Source: Strongyloides papillosus (Eukaryota; Nematoda; Chromadorea; Rhabditida; Strongyloididae). Taken from it: a stretch of 64,000 nt of DNA. The DNA lies in contig SRSI01000004.1 in NCBI GenBank assembly GCA_005656395.1, positions 2,170,001 to 2,234,000 on the forward strand, in the 5' to 3' direction. The position numbers and the translations under genes were made by a program. Shown one piece after another: positions 11,284-23,935 of this stretch (positions within the stretch are counted from its first letter, which is position 1; each line of letters opens with the position of its first letter). The notes under the pieces were generated by a model. The model did no database searches and was not told the origin of the DNA. It saw only the letters and a list, made by a program, of their open reading frames with translations.

Positions 11284-14200
11284 AAACGTTTTGCTGCCGC
11301 TAGTCGGCTCACAAATGTTTTTTCAAATAGTCATCATAACTATTCTATTAATTCTCGAAGTACACCTTTTAATGATGATGATGATCGTCAGCAACTAATT
11401 ATAAGATCACCATTAACTGAAATATCAAGAAGAGAATTTGCTCATGTACATAAATACCATGGTTCTAGAGTAAAAAGTCGATCAAAAAGTTCTAATCTAA
11501 GAAGTAGAATATCATCAAATGATTATTATAATGAACGAAGAAATGATGCTTATAATTTTTATCCAAATCATTCAAGAAGTTCTAAGAAGGAGTCACGTAA
11601 TTGGATAGGAAACCAACAATATAGGGTATGTTTTTATATTATTACTTTTTCCAACTAACATTTAAAAAATTTCATTTTTTTTATTATCGTTAAGTATATC
11701 GAACTATTACAAAAAAAACAAAGATTAAATTTTTAGTTATTAGTTAATAATAAGAAGTTTAGGCATCTTTTAATGTCTATATCATTTTCATGCATTATAC
11801 CAAAGCTAAAGTTTATTTTGAAAAGTTAAAATAAAACGAATTTAAATAAGGTAACTTATTTTCTAGCTTACTAAGAATATGGATATATAAAATATAACTT
11901 TTTTTGTCAATAATATACCTTAAAATTATAGTTCATCATAAATTATTTTTTCAAAAACAATCTAATTAAAAAATAATTCTAAAACACTAAATGTGATTGA
12001 AATTTGATGCTAAAATTGAATCTTATTTTATGGATGTTACTTAATTATTTTTTATAAAAAAAATTTCTTTCTTAATGATTAATTAACTAGATGATTTTTA
12101 ACTTTATATTTAAAGATTTTAATAAAAAATATGTTTGCTAAAATAAAAAGAAAATCTTTTAAAAATTTAATTATTTAGTAGTTTAAAAGTTACTATAAAC
12201 AAAATAATCATAAATGATTTAAACGTTTCAACAAGTTTTCATTATTTTTTCTTTAAAAAACACAACTATTAAAGTAATAAAATATAAATATATATTTTGA
12301 TATTTTTATTAGTTTATATTCTATAACTGCTATTTTCTTCTATTAACTAATGGCACTGTAATAATTATTGAATTAATATTATTTAATATTCAACCAAGTA
12401 TATTTCCATTTATTATTTAAATTTCTATCAAAAACAAAACATACCTTTTGATTAATTATTAATCATAGTTCTTGATTTATCTTTGTTATTTATATATGTT
12501 TTTTTCTATTTCATTTAATTTTTACTTCTGATAACAAATTAAAAAGGCTATTACTATTTTTTCTCTTTTTTAAGATTAGATAAAGATTATTTGATATACA
12601 TAAGATAATGAAAAATTATCTATTAAATTTTACGATGACTACATTATTTTTTTGTATAAACTAAAAAGTAATGAAAAGGACCATCTTTTTAAATTATTAT
12701 AGATTAATTTTGTTCCACTCCATCTTCTTGTATCTTATTTTTACAACTCTTATATACAAATTTCTTTTTTTCAATTTTATTTTTTCCCAAATCATGTTTT
12801 TTTAAATGTTTACGTTAAGTTATGTTATAATACTCAACTATTTACCTTCTCCTTTTTGGAGACATCGTTTTATATATCTTGTAGTTTACTTTATAAAAGA
12901 AATACTATCAACAAATAGTAATACATTTGTTGTAGAAGTAATGCTTATAAATGGTAATTTTATAACTCTAAACAATCATGAAATCAATTTTCATTTTACC
13001 ATGACATCACACCTTAAATTACAATCATGAGATGTTTTTACATACATTTTTCTTTATAAATATTTTATATAAATAAGACTACTTTTTTAACAATAAATGC
13101 TAATAACTGAATTTGTTTATTTAAATCGTCAAAAACAAAAATTTTAGAAATGATAAGATATAAAGGACATATGATACAATATATACAATTACTATATAAA
13201 GTGTATTTATAGACTTTTGTTTTGCTAAAAAATTGTAAATTAAATATCATTTCTATGAAACAACATTTATTAAATTATTATTTTAACTAATTTTAATGCT
13301 TTTTCTCTCTTTTAAATTACCAATCACATCAAAATATTTATATACACAACATATTATATATAAATAATATTAAAAGTATACGTAAAAGGCTTTGTTTTAT
13401 ATAATCAAACTGGATATTTTTAATAATGATTGCTCAAATTTATAAGTAGTTCCAAATCAAAAAATGCTTCTATTACTTTTAAATATGATATTTTATATGC
13501 TTTATAGATGTCTAACTTGTTGAAGGCATGTTTGAATTAACTAAAAATAAAAGTGATGTTAACAAACATTTTATTTTTCTTTACCTATATATAAACAATT
13601 TTATTATTTTTTTATATTTGCAACACCATTTCTACCATCTTGTACCTATCTTTAATCTTCCAATATTAACGTTTTGATTAAAAAGAGCATTTTAACATTT
13701 ATTTATTTTTGATCATGCATTAATCAGTTACTGATGTTTGATTTTACATTATGGAAGCTTTTAATATATAAAGTAAGTATTCGCTATTTAAAATGCTTCT
13801 TTTAAAAAAAAAGTAATGTAAAAAAATTGTTACATATAGGCAATGTAAGATAATTTTGATTACACATGCATGTTTTTAATAGCTAAAAATGACATATACG
13901 AGCATAAGTTTATATTTAAGAATAAAATAATAAGTTAAAATTAAACCACTATATATTGTGTTGTTGTTTTTTATATTACAAATATTATATATGTTAAGAA
14001 CAACTCTTTTTCTTTTTACTAAATTTAAACTTATATCAATGTTCAAATTATTTTTAAAAAAATTGTTTATATCAATTTTAAATCACTTTACAAAAATTTT
14101 TTTTATTATTATCAACACTTCTTTTTTACTTAATAAACTACATTTTTGTAACAAAAATGTAGAGGTAAAGCATGTTCTTTTACGTTCAAAAGAATGTTTT

Positions 14201-17200
14201 GATATACAATATTTTTTATTGTTTTGCTATAAGAACGACTATTTATTTTTTTAGTATTTATTTTAAGAATTGAATACAGATTAAAAGCTACCGTTTATTA
14301 ATAGACAAGATTACATGATTCTTGTTGTCAATTTATAATGTTTATTTCATTACTCTAATCATAATTTTTTTAAATTATATACTTTTTATTCTTTTAATAT
14401 ATTTATGCATTATGAATTTGTAAAAAATATTTTAAATAAAATTTTTGAACATCACAATATATCTTAACTTGGTATTCAACAAATAAAATTTTTTTCTTCT
14501 AATATTTATATAGTTAAAAAAATACACAATTTGAAATTTATACTTTGTTAATATAAAAGTAAACACATTAACTCTTACGTATCTAGATAAATTTTTATTA
14601 ACACATTATTATATAATTTCTATTAAATCAGGTATAAATATTTTTTACTAAAAGTTTTTATTATTGAGTGCACTTTTTTTTTAAAAATATTATTATGAGT
14701 AGTCCCGTGTATACACTATTTAATTAAAATAAATTTCTTGTTTAAAATTTCTTAAAATATTAAGGATACTTTAAAGGGTAATTTATTTAATTTTTAAAAA
14801 TTATGCCTGATAGGTACTTTTTATTAAATATATACAAAGAAATGGAATGATTTAGTATGATACAGGAAGTTGTTATATAATTAATATTATACCCATAAAT
14901 TATAGAAGTTTTCCACTGCATAAATTCACATTTAAAATAAGAATTCTTCTCTGTCAGCAATAGTATATATTTTTTAAATCTTGTGATTTACTTTTAATCT
15001 TCTCTTCATAAGTATGCAATCAGCTGTAGGAAGATAAATGTTGTCAGAAGACAATTTCAAACACACATTTTATTACATCATTCCCTTTAATCTACGCGCA
15101 CTTTATCATTTCAACAGTTTCACTTTCTTTCCCTTCCTTGATCAAAACCAGCTTTTAGTAAACATCACACATACTTGGTGTAATTTCCTAAAGCATTTTT
15201 AGATATATTATTAATACTATTTGAATCTTTATATTATATATAATATGTATTTCAATCCTAATCAACACAATTATTTGTATTATTAAAAAACTTTTTTTTA
15301 TTATGTATATTCAATATTAATAATATATAAATTATTTTTTCCTTCACATATATTATGAATAATTTTTAGTTTTAGTTATTTTGGTATAATTATTCTTTAT
15401 AGATAATAACATAAAAATAAATTTTTCTACTATTATTTTATTAATTTATCTATTTACATCAAAATTTGTAGAATTTTGTTACTACTCCCACATAATTATT
15501 CATCTATTTTTTTTCCCATTTTAAAGTCACTCATTTATAACAAGGACAAAAAGAGTTTAAATATTCCAAAATATAAGAATATATATGTTTATTATTTAGA
15601 AAAATTAATAGTATCTTGTTGAAAAATTTAAGTATTTTATAAACAATATTTATTAATGTTTTAATCTTCTAATATTTACACAAAATTGTTTTAAAAATTT
15701 TTTTACCAAATATAAAAGATTTTGAATGAAACTCCTTTGATTACAAATTTTATCATTTTAACATATACCATTTTTATTTATATTCTTACATTTTTACTTT
15801 ACAATAAAGTAAAATATTCTCTTCAAGCTTTATAATCTTTATATTTCATCTTTTTCGAATTTATGAATCATAATAATTTCCTATTTAGTCAGCTGTCTTT
15901 GTGATTTTATGATCGTATTCATTTTACTTTTTATTATTATTATTTTTATTAAGTTTGTTTTATTATTAACGTTAAATCAAAGCTTGAAACTTTATAGTTC
16001 TTTTTTTGTGTTATGTTTATCAATAAATCAAAAAATGTTACTGACAGTTTACACTTTTTTGTTTATTCAATAAATATATTTTAACTGTATAAATCTTATT
16101 AGATTTATAAAACTAAGGTATATTGAAAAATTTTTTAATATTTATATATTTGTTATATATATACCTGAAAAATCAGGAAATATACTAGTTTTGTTTTTAC
16201 CCTTCACCTGCCTATTTCTCTAATTGTAACTAGTGAGGTAGATTCTTTTCTTTGTATATATTCTTATTATGTAAAATGCTAACATTGAACAGACTGCGCA
16301 AGTACCTAGACATATTGAAAAAAATCTTTTGAAATATCTTTCGAATGAGATTGTATGCAAACATAATTATATTATCTAGATTTAAATAGAAGAATAATCT
16401 GGAAGCGTTTAGGAAATATGAATGAAGAGATAGAGTGACAAAATATATTATAAATATTACAAAAAAAAATAAAGTACTAGAAGAATGGAACGGGAAGTTT
16501 GATTATGTGTCATATTGATCATATCAAGTTAATGAAAGCATATGCATAATTAAAATTTTTGTACAAATGAATGTTACTTAGCTTAATCACACAAAATGTC
16601 AACTATCTTGATACAATGTTCTAATTGTTTGTTTATCTTACCTCTAGAATTTTTATTTCGTTTACTTTTTTAAACATTATTTACTCGTACAAACAAAATA
16701 TTTTATATTTTAAAATGATATAATTAATATTCTTACTTTTAAGATTCCTTTCATTTGACAATCTTTTGATTTAATGATAATATAATAAAAATTTATTTTT
16801 TTAACTTATAATATTTATAATTTTATAATAACGTTTTTTTCATTTTAATTTCCATCAATCCTTCTCTATACTTAAAAAGGATCATTATCGCATTTTTTTT
16901 TCGTTTCTTAATAAATTATTAGCTAAAGTAATATACCATTAATCAACTATATGTTAATTTATTCATGATTTAAAAACTTATAATCTATTACATTGAGAGA
17001 ATGTATCCTTCGATAGTTCTGTAAATATTTGTTGACGATGTTGATGGACTTTTTTAATATTGAAAGCTATTAAATATATAAAAAAATTTTTGCGTGGGAT
17101 TTTTTTAGCTTATTTTATTCTCAATTCATTAATTAACTTTTAATCTTATCGCATTGTTTTTTATTCCTTTCCGGAAGATAGATATATATTGCGTATATAT

Positions 17201-20200
17201 AAAGATATTGAAAAACAAAATGTCATAACTATAGAAGTTTTTGAATATTCAAACAAATACATTTTTCTACTATTTAATAATGTTAAGAGATTAATATTGT
17301 TCGGTAGTTTAGGTATGTTGTTTTATTATTTCTATATATAAAATATTTTCCATATTCCCTTTGAATATCATTGCTAGTATTAAAATATTTTCAATAATGA
17401 TACATCATAATTTATTACATCACAACCACTTTTGTTTTTATGATACAATTTAATAACAATCTATTTGAATTTGAAATTGTTTTCACTATTATTTTAAAGC
17501 TATTAATTTGATAATTTTTGATTTTAATATACTATATGTTTATTTTAAAATATAGTTAAAAACAAAATAAAATCATTTAAAATTTTTATTAGTATTATAT
17601 TTTTAGAATAGTTTTTCATGCAAATTAGATATTCTCATTCAACCATCTTAAGTGCAATTTTTCTAGGTCTTTATTAAAAATACAAAAAGGCAGTTGACAG
17701 ATAAAATTATAGCAATTGTTGTTGTTATAGTAGTTCTTCAAAATCACATGCCCTTTGTGTTTACTAAAATATCTTTTAATTAATAAGACAAATACAACAA
17801 AGTCTTACAATATAGTCAAAAACAGATATTCCCATAATCATTAGTCGTTCAACTATTAATTTGAAAATCACGAAAAATAAAAGATATAAATTCATTATAA
17901 ATATTTTTCATAACTTTTCATGACATACTATTCTTTTGGTGAAAATTTAAAAAAAAAATTTATTAGTAAATGAATAAGTATTACCTCTTTTTGACAACTT
18001 ATATCATAATGCTATAATTATAAATTATTAATCATGTTTTTATTGAAATTAAGGTTTTTTAACACTACTTAATAATTAAACGAATATAAAGTTTTCTTCT
18101 CTACAGAAGCATTATTAATTAGTATTGCTTTTATAACGATATTTTGAACTTTTACATACCAAACATTTTATAATATTATATTTTTCCTTAGTTTAAGGAA
18201 ATATTTACTTTTAGTATGTTTTTATATTAATATACTAGAAACAATATTGTGGTAGAAAAGCTAATCATGTGAATTAAGACTTATATTAAGATGATAAATA
18301 TTATCATTTTTATACTTTGTATTTAATGTTTTAATTATTTAAAACTATCAACACTTTAGTAACAGCAATATTTATTATTGCTATTTTTTTACGTTATAGA
18401 AAAATAATGATGTGAAACGCGTAAGTCATAACAGTATAATTATTTTTATTTTAAAATTCCTTCAATTAAATTGTCATTGAATTACATAAAAGCCCTCTTT
18501 ACCTTTACATTTTAGACAAAAGAACTTCTATAAATTTATCATATTTCTGTTACGCCTTATTATCATTAAATTAAATGTTAAAAACATAACAAGCTTCATG
18601 AGAAATATTAACAATAAAATAACTTATTGAACATAATTCAATGATTTTATCATTTTAAATAAAATTAAATTGTCATTTTAACTCTCAATTGTTAAGCAAA
18701 TGTTTAAATTTTTTCTTCACTCTTTTAAATTTACCAAAAAAAATTTCTATGTTTAATTATGATTAAAATATAATAATAAATAGAATTATATGTTATTAAA
18801 AGTTGCATAATCATAATTGTACAAAAACATTTCTATAATATTGTTAAAAAAACATTTCATCATATGATGATTTTTACTGTCAAATAAATTTTAAAAATAT
18901 ACTTTATTTTTGCTTTCACATATATATCATCTAATTTTTGTATTATTTATATTTGTTATGACTAATTTTTTTCTAATTTTTTAGTATATTCGTATGATGG
19001 GACAAAGAGCATCAATAGAAGATCAAGAAGGGCAAAGAATGGATAATGATCGTAAGTTATTTTAAACTTATTTATTACATCTTTTCTTTCTATTACAAAA
19101 TATTTACTCATAAAAAAAATAATTTTACCAATTTTATTGTGTTTTTTTAAATAATTTTCAAATGCTATTGTTAGAAGGTTTTTATAGCAGTATATTTTGT
19201 CTAGACAATTGAAATTTATATTTCATAAATGCACTATTAATATTTGCCATTATTTTAGATTTTTCTAATATATTAATTTTATTTAAAATACTTTTTATTC
19301 TCCAATGTCAAATATATTATGTAACAAAGACATTTAAAAAGCTTCACAAAATGGTTAAGACTACGTTTTATCTAAATTAAATCATTTGCGCGGGCTTTTT
19401 ATATAAATATCATTTGCCACATTATAATCATTCAAACTCTGATTTCTCTACATAATAACTTATTTTCTAACTACTAGACTGATTTTTGTTTGGAGGAATG
19501 GCTCCATTGTCCGTTATTGTTACTTATTATAATACTCAGCCTCTTTCTAGAAGGTTAAACGCTCTGATATCTTACAATATAGACATATTTTATTTTTACT
19601 TATTTTTAGACGGCTTATTTCGTGCCACTGTATCTTATATATATTGTTAAATTTTGGCGCTAACATTTAAAACGAAAACAAAACATATGCATTGTAAATA
19701 AAAAATAGTGTATATTACCTATTATGTTATACACTTATATTTTTAAATAACTTTTTTGAATATTTTTCACATAGCATCATTTAAAAATAAAATTAGCTAT
19801 TATATTATTATTATTCAAATGACAAGCAAATATATTTTTTTATATTTAAAATGTTGTTCTTTAGTTAAAAGCAAAAAATACCATCAAAGTTATTGTTTTT
19901 CTTAAACAAATGAAAAATATGATTTTTGCCAGATCAGCGTATTTTATATTGTAATAATGAGGCCATTTTTTTTATAAAATACACTTGTTTATATGTCTTT
20001 ATAGGTTCTTTTTTTATTTGATAGTAAAAAAATGATTAATGTTATTCATTTTCCTTTTTAAAACAATAATTTTTATATTATGTAATAGATATAATACCGG
20101 ACGTTGAAATATTTTTACACGCTAAGATATTATAGGATATATTTAAAGTAGATAGAAAACAATTTGATCAGATTATTCTGTAATTCACTTAATTTTACTA

Positions 20201-21559
20201 TTAAACAAAACTTTCATTTATTTTCTAAAACATTAAAATTTTTAATTACATTATTTGTATAAATAAACACTTTATTTATTCCTTATATGTATATATAGTT
20301 TCTTTTTTGTTTATTTTCGTATAATAAGTTAGAAGAGTGCAAAAAGCACTTTAAGTAGAAAAAATTTAATGTATGTAATTGCCATTATGGTTGTTCAGAT
20401 TTTTTTTAAACAAATATGAAAAAACCATGAAAATTGTATAAACATTATATGTTTCATCTTTGTAATATACTATTTTTTTAGAAGAAGGTCATTTTCAAGA
20501 AATTGCAAATCGTCTTCCTAACGGATATCTTGAAAACCGCCCAATGTCACATCACAGATTTGCACAAGTACGCGAAAGTTTTCTTGAACTCACCTCAAGA
20601 AATAATACCACAAATAGAGGGCCAATTACCAGAAACCGTGCAAAAGTAAAACGTGACAATGGAACACGTTCACCATCCTTTTTAAATGTATTAAAAATAA
20701 TTTTTTTGTTATCATTTTATTTAAAATCTTTTTAGGAAGCAGAAGAATTTTATTATGCTGATGAATGTTGCCCAAATAAATTTGAAATAATTATGAATTC
20801 AGATCCACTTGATCAAAAAGTGATGGAAGATCATGCTTGGAACCCAAATGATCGATCATTAAATATTTTTGTTAAAGATGATGATCCACTAACATTACAT
20901 AGACATCCCGTTGCTCAGAGTACAGATTGTATTCGTGGCAAAGTTGGTTATAGTCATGGTTTTCATGTTTGGAAAATTACCTGGCCACGTGAACAACGTG
21001 GTACACATGCTGTTATTGGTGTTGCTACTAAAGAAGCACGTCTTCATGCTGTTGGATATACTTCTTTAATTGGTTCAACTTCAGACAGCTATGGTTGGGA
21101 TATTGTTCGCTTGAAGTGCAGTCATGACGCCAGACATAGAGAACAATGGGATTATCCCAGTAACGAGTATATTCCAAATGGTCTTTTTGGAGATACAACG
21201 GATGTACCTGAAACAATATATTGTATATTGGATATGGATGAAGGATATATGGCTTTTGCTACAGATGAAAAATATCTAGGGGTTGCTTTTAGAGGCTTAA
21301 AAGGAAAAACATTATATCCAATTGTTAGTGCAGTTTGGGGTCATTGTGAAATTACTATTAAATATTTGGGAGGTTTCCCACGTAAGTAACTTTATTGTTA
21401 TGCTTTATATATATTTGTTGTTTATTTTCAGCTGAAGCACCATCATTAATGTCGACTTGCAGACGTGCTATTCGTTCTCATCTTGGTAGGAGAAATACAA
21501 AAAATATTTATGATTTAAATTTGCCAAGATGTTGTATTGATTATTTGTTGTACAAATAG
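11284..21559 (+). CDS. SPRY domain and SOCS box protein (SPSB/gustavus type), 5' end incomplete
   Basis: Substrate receptor of an Elongin B/C-Cullin 5 ubiquitin ligase. Exons: 11284-11625, 18985-19051, 20482-20687, 20736-21381 and 21432-21559, with matching phases. The SPRY domain (exon 4) contains HAWNPNDRSLNIFVKDDDPL, HRHPVAQSTDCIRGKVGY, QRGTHAVIGVAT, VGYTSLIGS and YPIVSAVWGHCEI. The residues known in vertebrate SPSB proteins to bind the (D/E)-(I/L)-N-N-N peptide (Arg, Pro, Ala, Gln, Ser, Thr, Tyr, Leu, Val-Trp-Gly) are all present. The last exon is the SOCS box: BC box SLMSTCRRAIRSHLG, then LNLPRCCIDYLLY. The 11284 exon adds a Ser/Arg/Asn-rich, probably disordered extension and has no ATG, so a further 5' exon is needed for that form. 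The ATGs at 18994 and 18997 give MMGQRAS, equivalent to the MGQ start of human SPSB1, and are probably the start of a short form. Confidence 0.9.
11626..18984 (+). other. 7.36 kb intron of the SPSB gene
   Basis: GTATGT donor and TTTTTTAG acceptor join frames in phase 0. This is over a hundred times the common intron length here. It holds no recognisable gene on either strand; short open frames at 12806-13030, 13065-13250 and 13958-14254 are low-complexity. It may contain the promoter of the short SPSB form near its 3' end. If the long N-terminal exon is not used, this is upstream intergenic sequence. Confidence 0.5.
18979..18999 (+). promoter_or_regulatory. Acceptor and alternative start of the short SPSB form
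   Basis: TTTTAG at 18979-18984 is followed by two in-frame ATGs at 18994 and 18997. From the second, the protein starts Met-Gly-Gln-Arg-Ala-Ser, fitting both the MGQ start of vertebrate SPSB1 and the N-myristoylation pattern Met-Gly-x-x-x-Ser/Thr. A spliced leader added at this acceptor would give an mRNA with a 9-12 base 5' UTR. Confidence 0.5.
19052..20481 (+). other. 1.43 kb intron of the SPSB gene
   Basis: GTAAGT donor, TTTTTTAG acceptor, phase 1. The part at 19380-19640 is noticeably less AT-rich than the rest and contains a small hairpin TGGAG-GAATGG-CTCCA near 19493, plus three CTGA tetramers. No complete snoRNA or miRNA architecture could be drawn. A short hairpin AGTGC-AAAAA-GCACT lies near 20335. 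Confidence 0.5.
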
Positions 21560-22690
21560 AAAAAAATTTAATGAATAGGAAAGATATATTTGATTAATAA
21601 TCCTGCCTAATCATCATATATTCAATATACGCTGTGATTTTTGACGTAACATTCCTTTACACAAACTTTCTTGTATATAAGCGTTGACACTCTAAAAAAA
21701 AGTATTCTTTTATTTATAAGTATACTTATTACAATTTATTTCAAAATTTTACAATTTATTTTACATATTTAAAAATTATGATTATTGCTTCTTTTTTGTG
21801 GTAAAATGCCGGTTAAAAAATTAATTCAGATTGTATAAAAAAGTTATACCGACATTATTTACATATTTGTATATTCATTTATTGTAATCACTGTAATTGA
21901 TTTTTGTCTATAAAAACAAACTGTGTTTCAATAATTGAATGTTAATTGTAATTCAACTTCTTTTTAAAGGCCTTTTATTATTTTTATAATTGTTTTATAA
22001 AATTAATTAGTGTATATGATAATTATATAACACTTGAGCAACATTGATTTATATCTGATTTTATTCAATTTTAACTAATAAAAGGCATGGTATTCGTCTC
22101 AAATAATCTAATTTGCCATTATATTGTATTTTTATTAAATTTTGTTAAAGACGAATAAAAAATAATTTGGCATTACACTTTTTTTATATTTTATGATTTC
22201 AATAATAAAAATGTTACCAGATGTATTCAAGATATGTTTACAACATATGTCTCTCAAGCTTACCACACACTAAAATAATTTTGAGACATAGTATTGAAAT
22301 ATATTAAATCTTACAAGAAGTTGTCTATCCGCTATTCCATCAAATTTTCAGTTATCACAAATATATATATCTTATTTTGCGATTTCCTCACTCCTCCACC
22401 AATATACCTATATAATATCAAGAAGGATAAACATTTCAATAGTCAAATACATTTGTTACTTATGTTAAATAGAAGTTTGTAAGTGGTATAAATAATATTT
22501 GAATACATTAATATTATCAGTATTGAGTAATACTTGAAAGCGTTAGAATTTTTTTTATCATTAATATGTTAGAAATTACTTTATCATTGATTTTATTGAG
22601 TATATTTTAGTAATATGTATTAATTTAAAATTAAATATTATTATAATCATATGTCCTTAACATTTTTTACTCTTTTAAAAAATTTTTTAG
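21560..22690. other. Intergenic region between SPSB and the small heat-shock gene
   Basis: Contains the SPSB 3' UTR and the upstream region of the heat-shock gene. Two inverted repeats are visible: ATTCGTCT near 22092 with AGACGAAT near 22151, and the hairpin at 22246-22290. I did not find a clear GAAnnTTCnnGAA heat-shock element. Confidence 0.5.
22246..22290. repeat. Imperfect hairpin upstream of the heat-shock gene
   Basis: TATGTCTCTCAA is followed 23 bases later by TTGAGACATA, its reverse complement except for two extra bases, giving a stem of about ten pairs with a bulge. Function unknown; it could be a transposon scar or a structured transcript element. Confidence 0.5.
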
Positions 22691-22709
22691 AACATCTATT
22701 GAGGAAGCA

Positions 22710-23278
22710 ATGACGAATGTTCAAAGTCACTCGACATTTAATCGTACTTATGAAAGGAAGGTTATTGAGGAAGGCACAAAGGGATCTCCAATAACAAGTA
22801 CTTCCATTCTTAGTGGAATTCCTGTTATGAGTGCTATACCAGCGAGTTTTCATATTGTAAGTTAGGATGTTTAAAGCTATATTTATGGTAAAATGTATTT
22901 TAAAATATTTAGCAACCACACAGCTTAATTAACAATCATCATTTGAATTTTGGTGGAATAAATACCTCAACATTATTTTCAACTTCTGACAATCATTTAG
23001 AAGTTATTTTAGATATCTCAGAGTATGGTGCTGATAACATTGAAATTTCAATTTCAAATAACTATATCGTTGTCAAAGCTTCCCATCCAGAGAAGGAAGA
23101 TCAAATGGGATTAATTTCTCGTTCCTTTACCCGTAAATTTCCCCTCCCGACAAATGTTAAACCTGATGCTGTTGAATCAAATGTAACAGGAGATGGCAAA
23201 TTGCACATAAAGGCATTTGCCCCAAAAGATCAAAATAAAGGAGAGACAAAAAGTATCCCTATCAAAATAAACAATTAA
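22710..23278 (+). CDS. Small heat-shock protein (alpha-crystallin/Hsp20 family)
   Basis: ATP-independent chaperone that binds unfolding proteins and forms oligomers. Two exons, 22710-22856 and 22913-23278 (56-base intron), 170 residues. A Ser/Thr-rich N-terminal arm of about 75 residues is followed by an alpha-crystallin domain at roughly 76-154: the beta strands LEVILDISEYGADNIEISIS, then ISRSFTRKFPLPTNV at 118-130 and the hallmark DGKLHIKA at 143-150. The C-terminal tail ends SIPIKINN, whose Ile-Pro-Ile (164-166) is the oligomerisation I-x-I motif. The acceptor TTTTTTAG at 22690 is 20 bases before the ATG and is probably a trans-splice site; the frame is open up to it, so six more residues and a cis-spliced upstream exon cannot be excluded. 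AATAAA at 23386. Convergent with thioredoxin. The small heat-shock protein assignment is secure; the subgroup is not resolved. Confidence 0.92.
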
Positions 23279-23522
23279 TTTTGACATCAATATTTGTTTA
23301 CCATGACATAACTGAAAAAAAAACATTAATTACACAAATTATTTTCAGGTGTCATCAGGTACTTATCACAAAATTAAAGCACATAAATAAACTTGTAATG
23401 AACAATTTTTATTTTGATCTTATTATTTTTTAATACTTCACAAAGTAAACATTTTCATATAAAAATTTTTTTTTGTAAATCAAAAATGTATTTTTTCCAA
23501 TTAATTTTAAAAAATCAAAAAT

Positions 23523-23935
23523 TCATTTGTGATTTTCAATTGTTGTTTTGATTTCATCAACACAATTACCTTCAAGAATAGTCTATAATTAAAGTCATAT
23601 GAGTTATATAGTATGAAAACAAACATCAACATACAATTGTAACACCATTTTTTATAAAATAGAAGGTTGGCATAACTTTTATTTCATAAAGTTCTGCAAG
23701 TTCATCAGCATCATCAATATCAACTTTAATGAAAACGACGTCAGTGTACTTTTGTGAAAACTTCTATAATATATTTTAACCTTTATTTTTTTTAATAACT
23801 TACTTGAAAATGAGGAGCAACTAATTTACAAGGCCCACACCATGCAGCATAAAAGTCAATTACAATTAATGATTCTTTTGAATTAGAAAAAATTTTGTCT
23901 AACTCTTTTTTAGTAGATATGTTTCTAATAGCCAT
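23523..23935 (-). CDS. Thioredoxin
   Basis: Cytosolic dithiol-disulfide oxidoreductase. Three minus-strand exons, 23935-23804, 23763-23635 and 23582-23523, with 40- and 52-base introns in phase 0, give 106 residues, the standard length of a single-domain thioredoxin. The active site WCGPC is at residues 32-36 in VIDFYAAWCGPCKLVAPHF; the buried Asp is at 27 and the cis-Pro at 76 in VMPTFYFIKNG. No signal peptide or organelle leader precedes MAIRNISTKKELDKIF, so it should be cytosolic. It lies tail-to-tail with the heat-shock gene, with about 245 bases between the stop codons. All catalytic residues are intact. The exact nematode trx paralogue cannot be set from sequence alone. Confidence 0.96.

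Noticed and set aside
12806..14254. Several 60-98 codon frames inside the long SPSB intron
   Set aside because: AT-driven Phe/Leu/Lys/Ile-rich translations without family resemblance.
16233..16253. TGAGGTAGATTCTTTTCTTTG, which carries a let-7 family seed
   Set aside because: Neither flank offers a complementary arm for a precursor hairpin; only ACTAGTT/AACTAGT pair nearby. Bases after the seed do not match known let-7 members. Probably chance.
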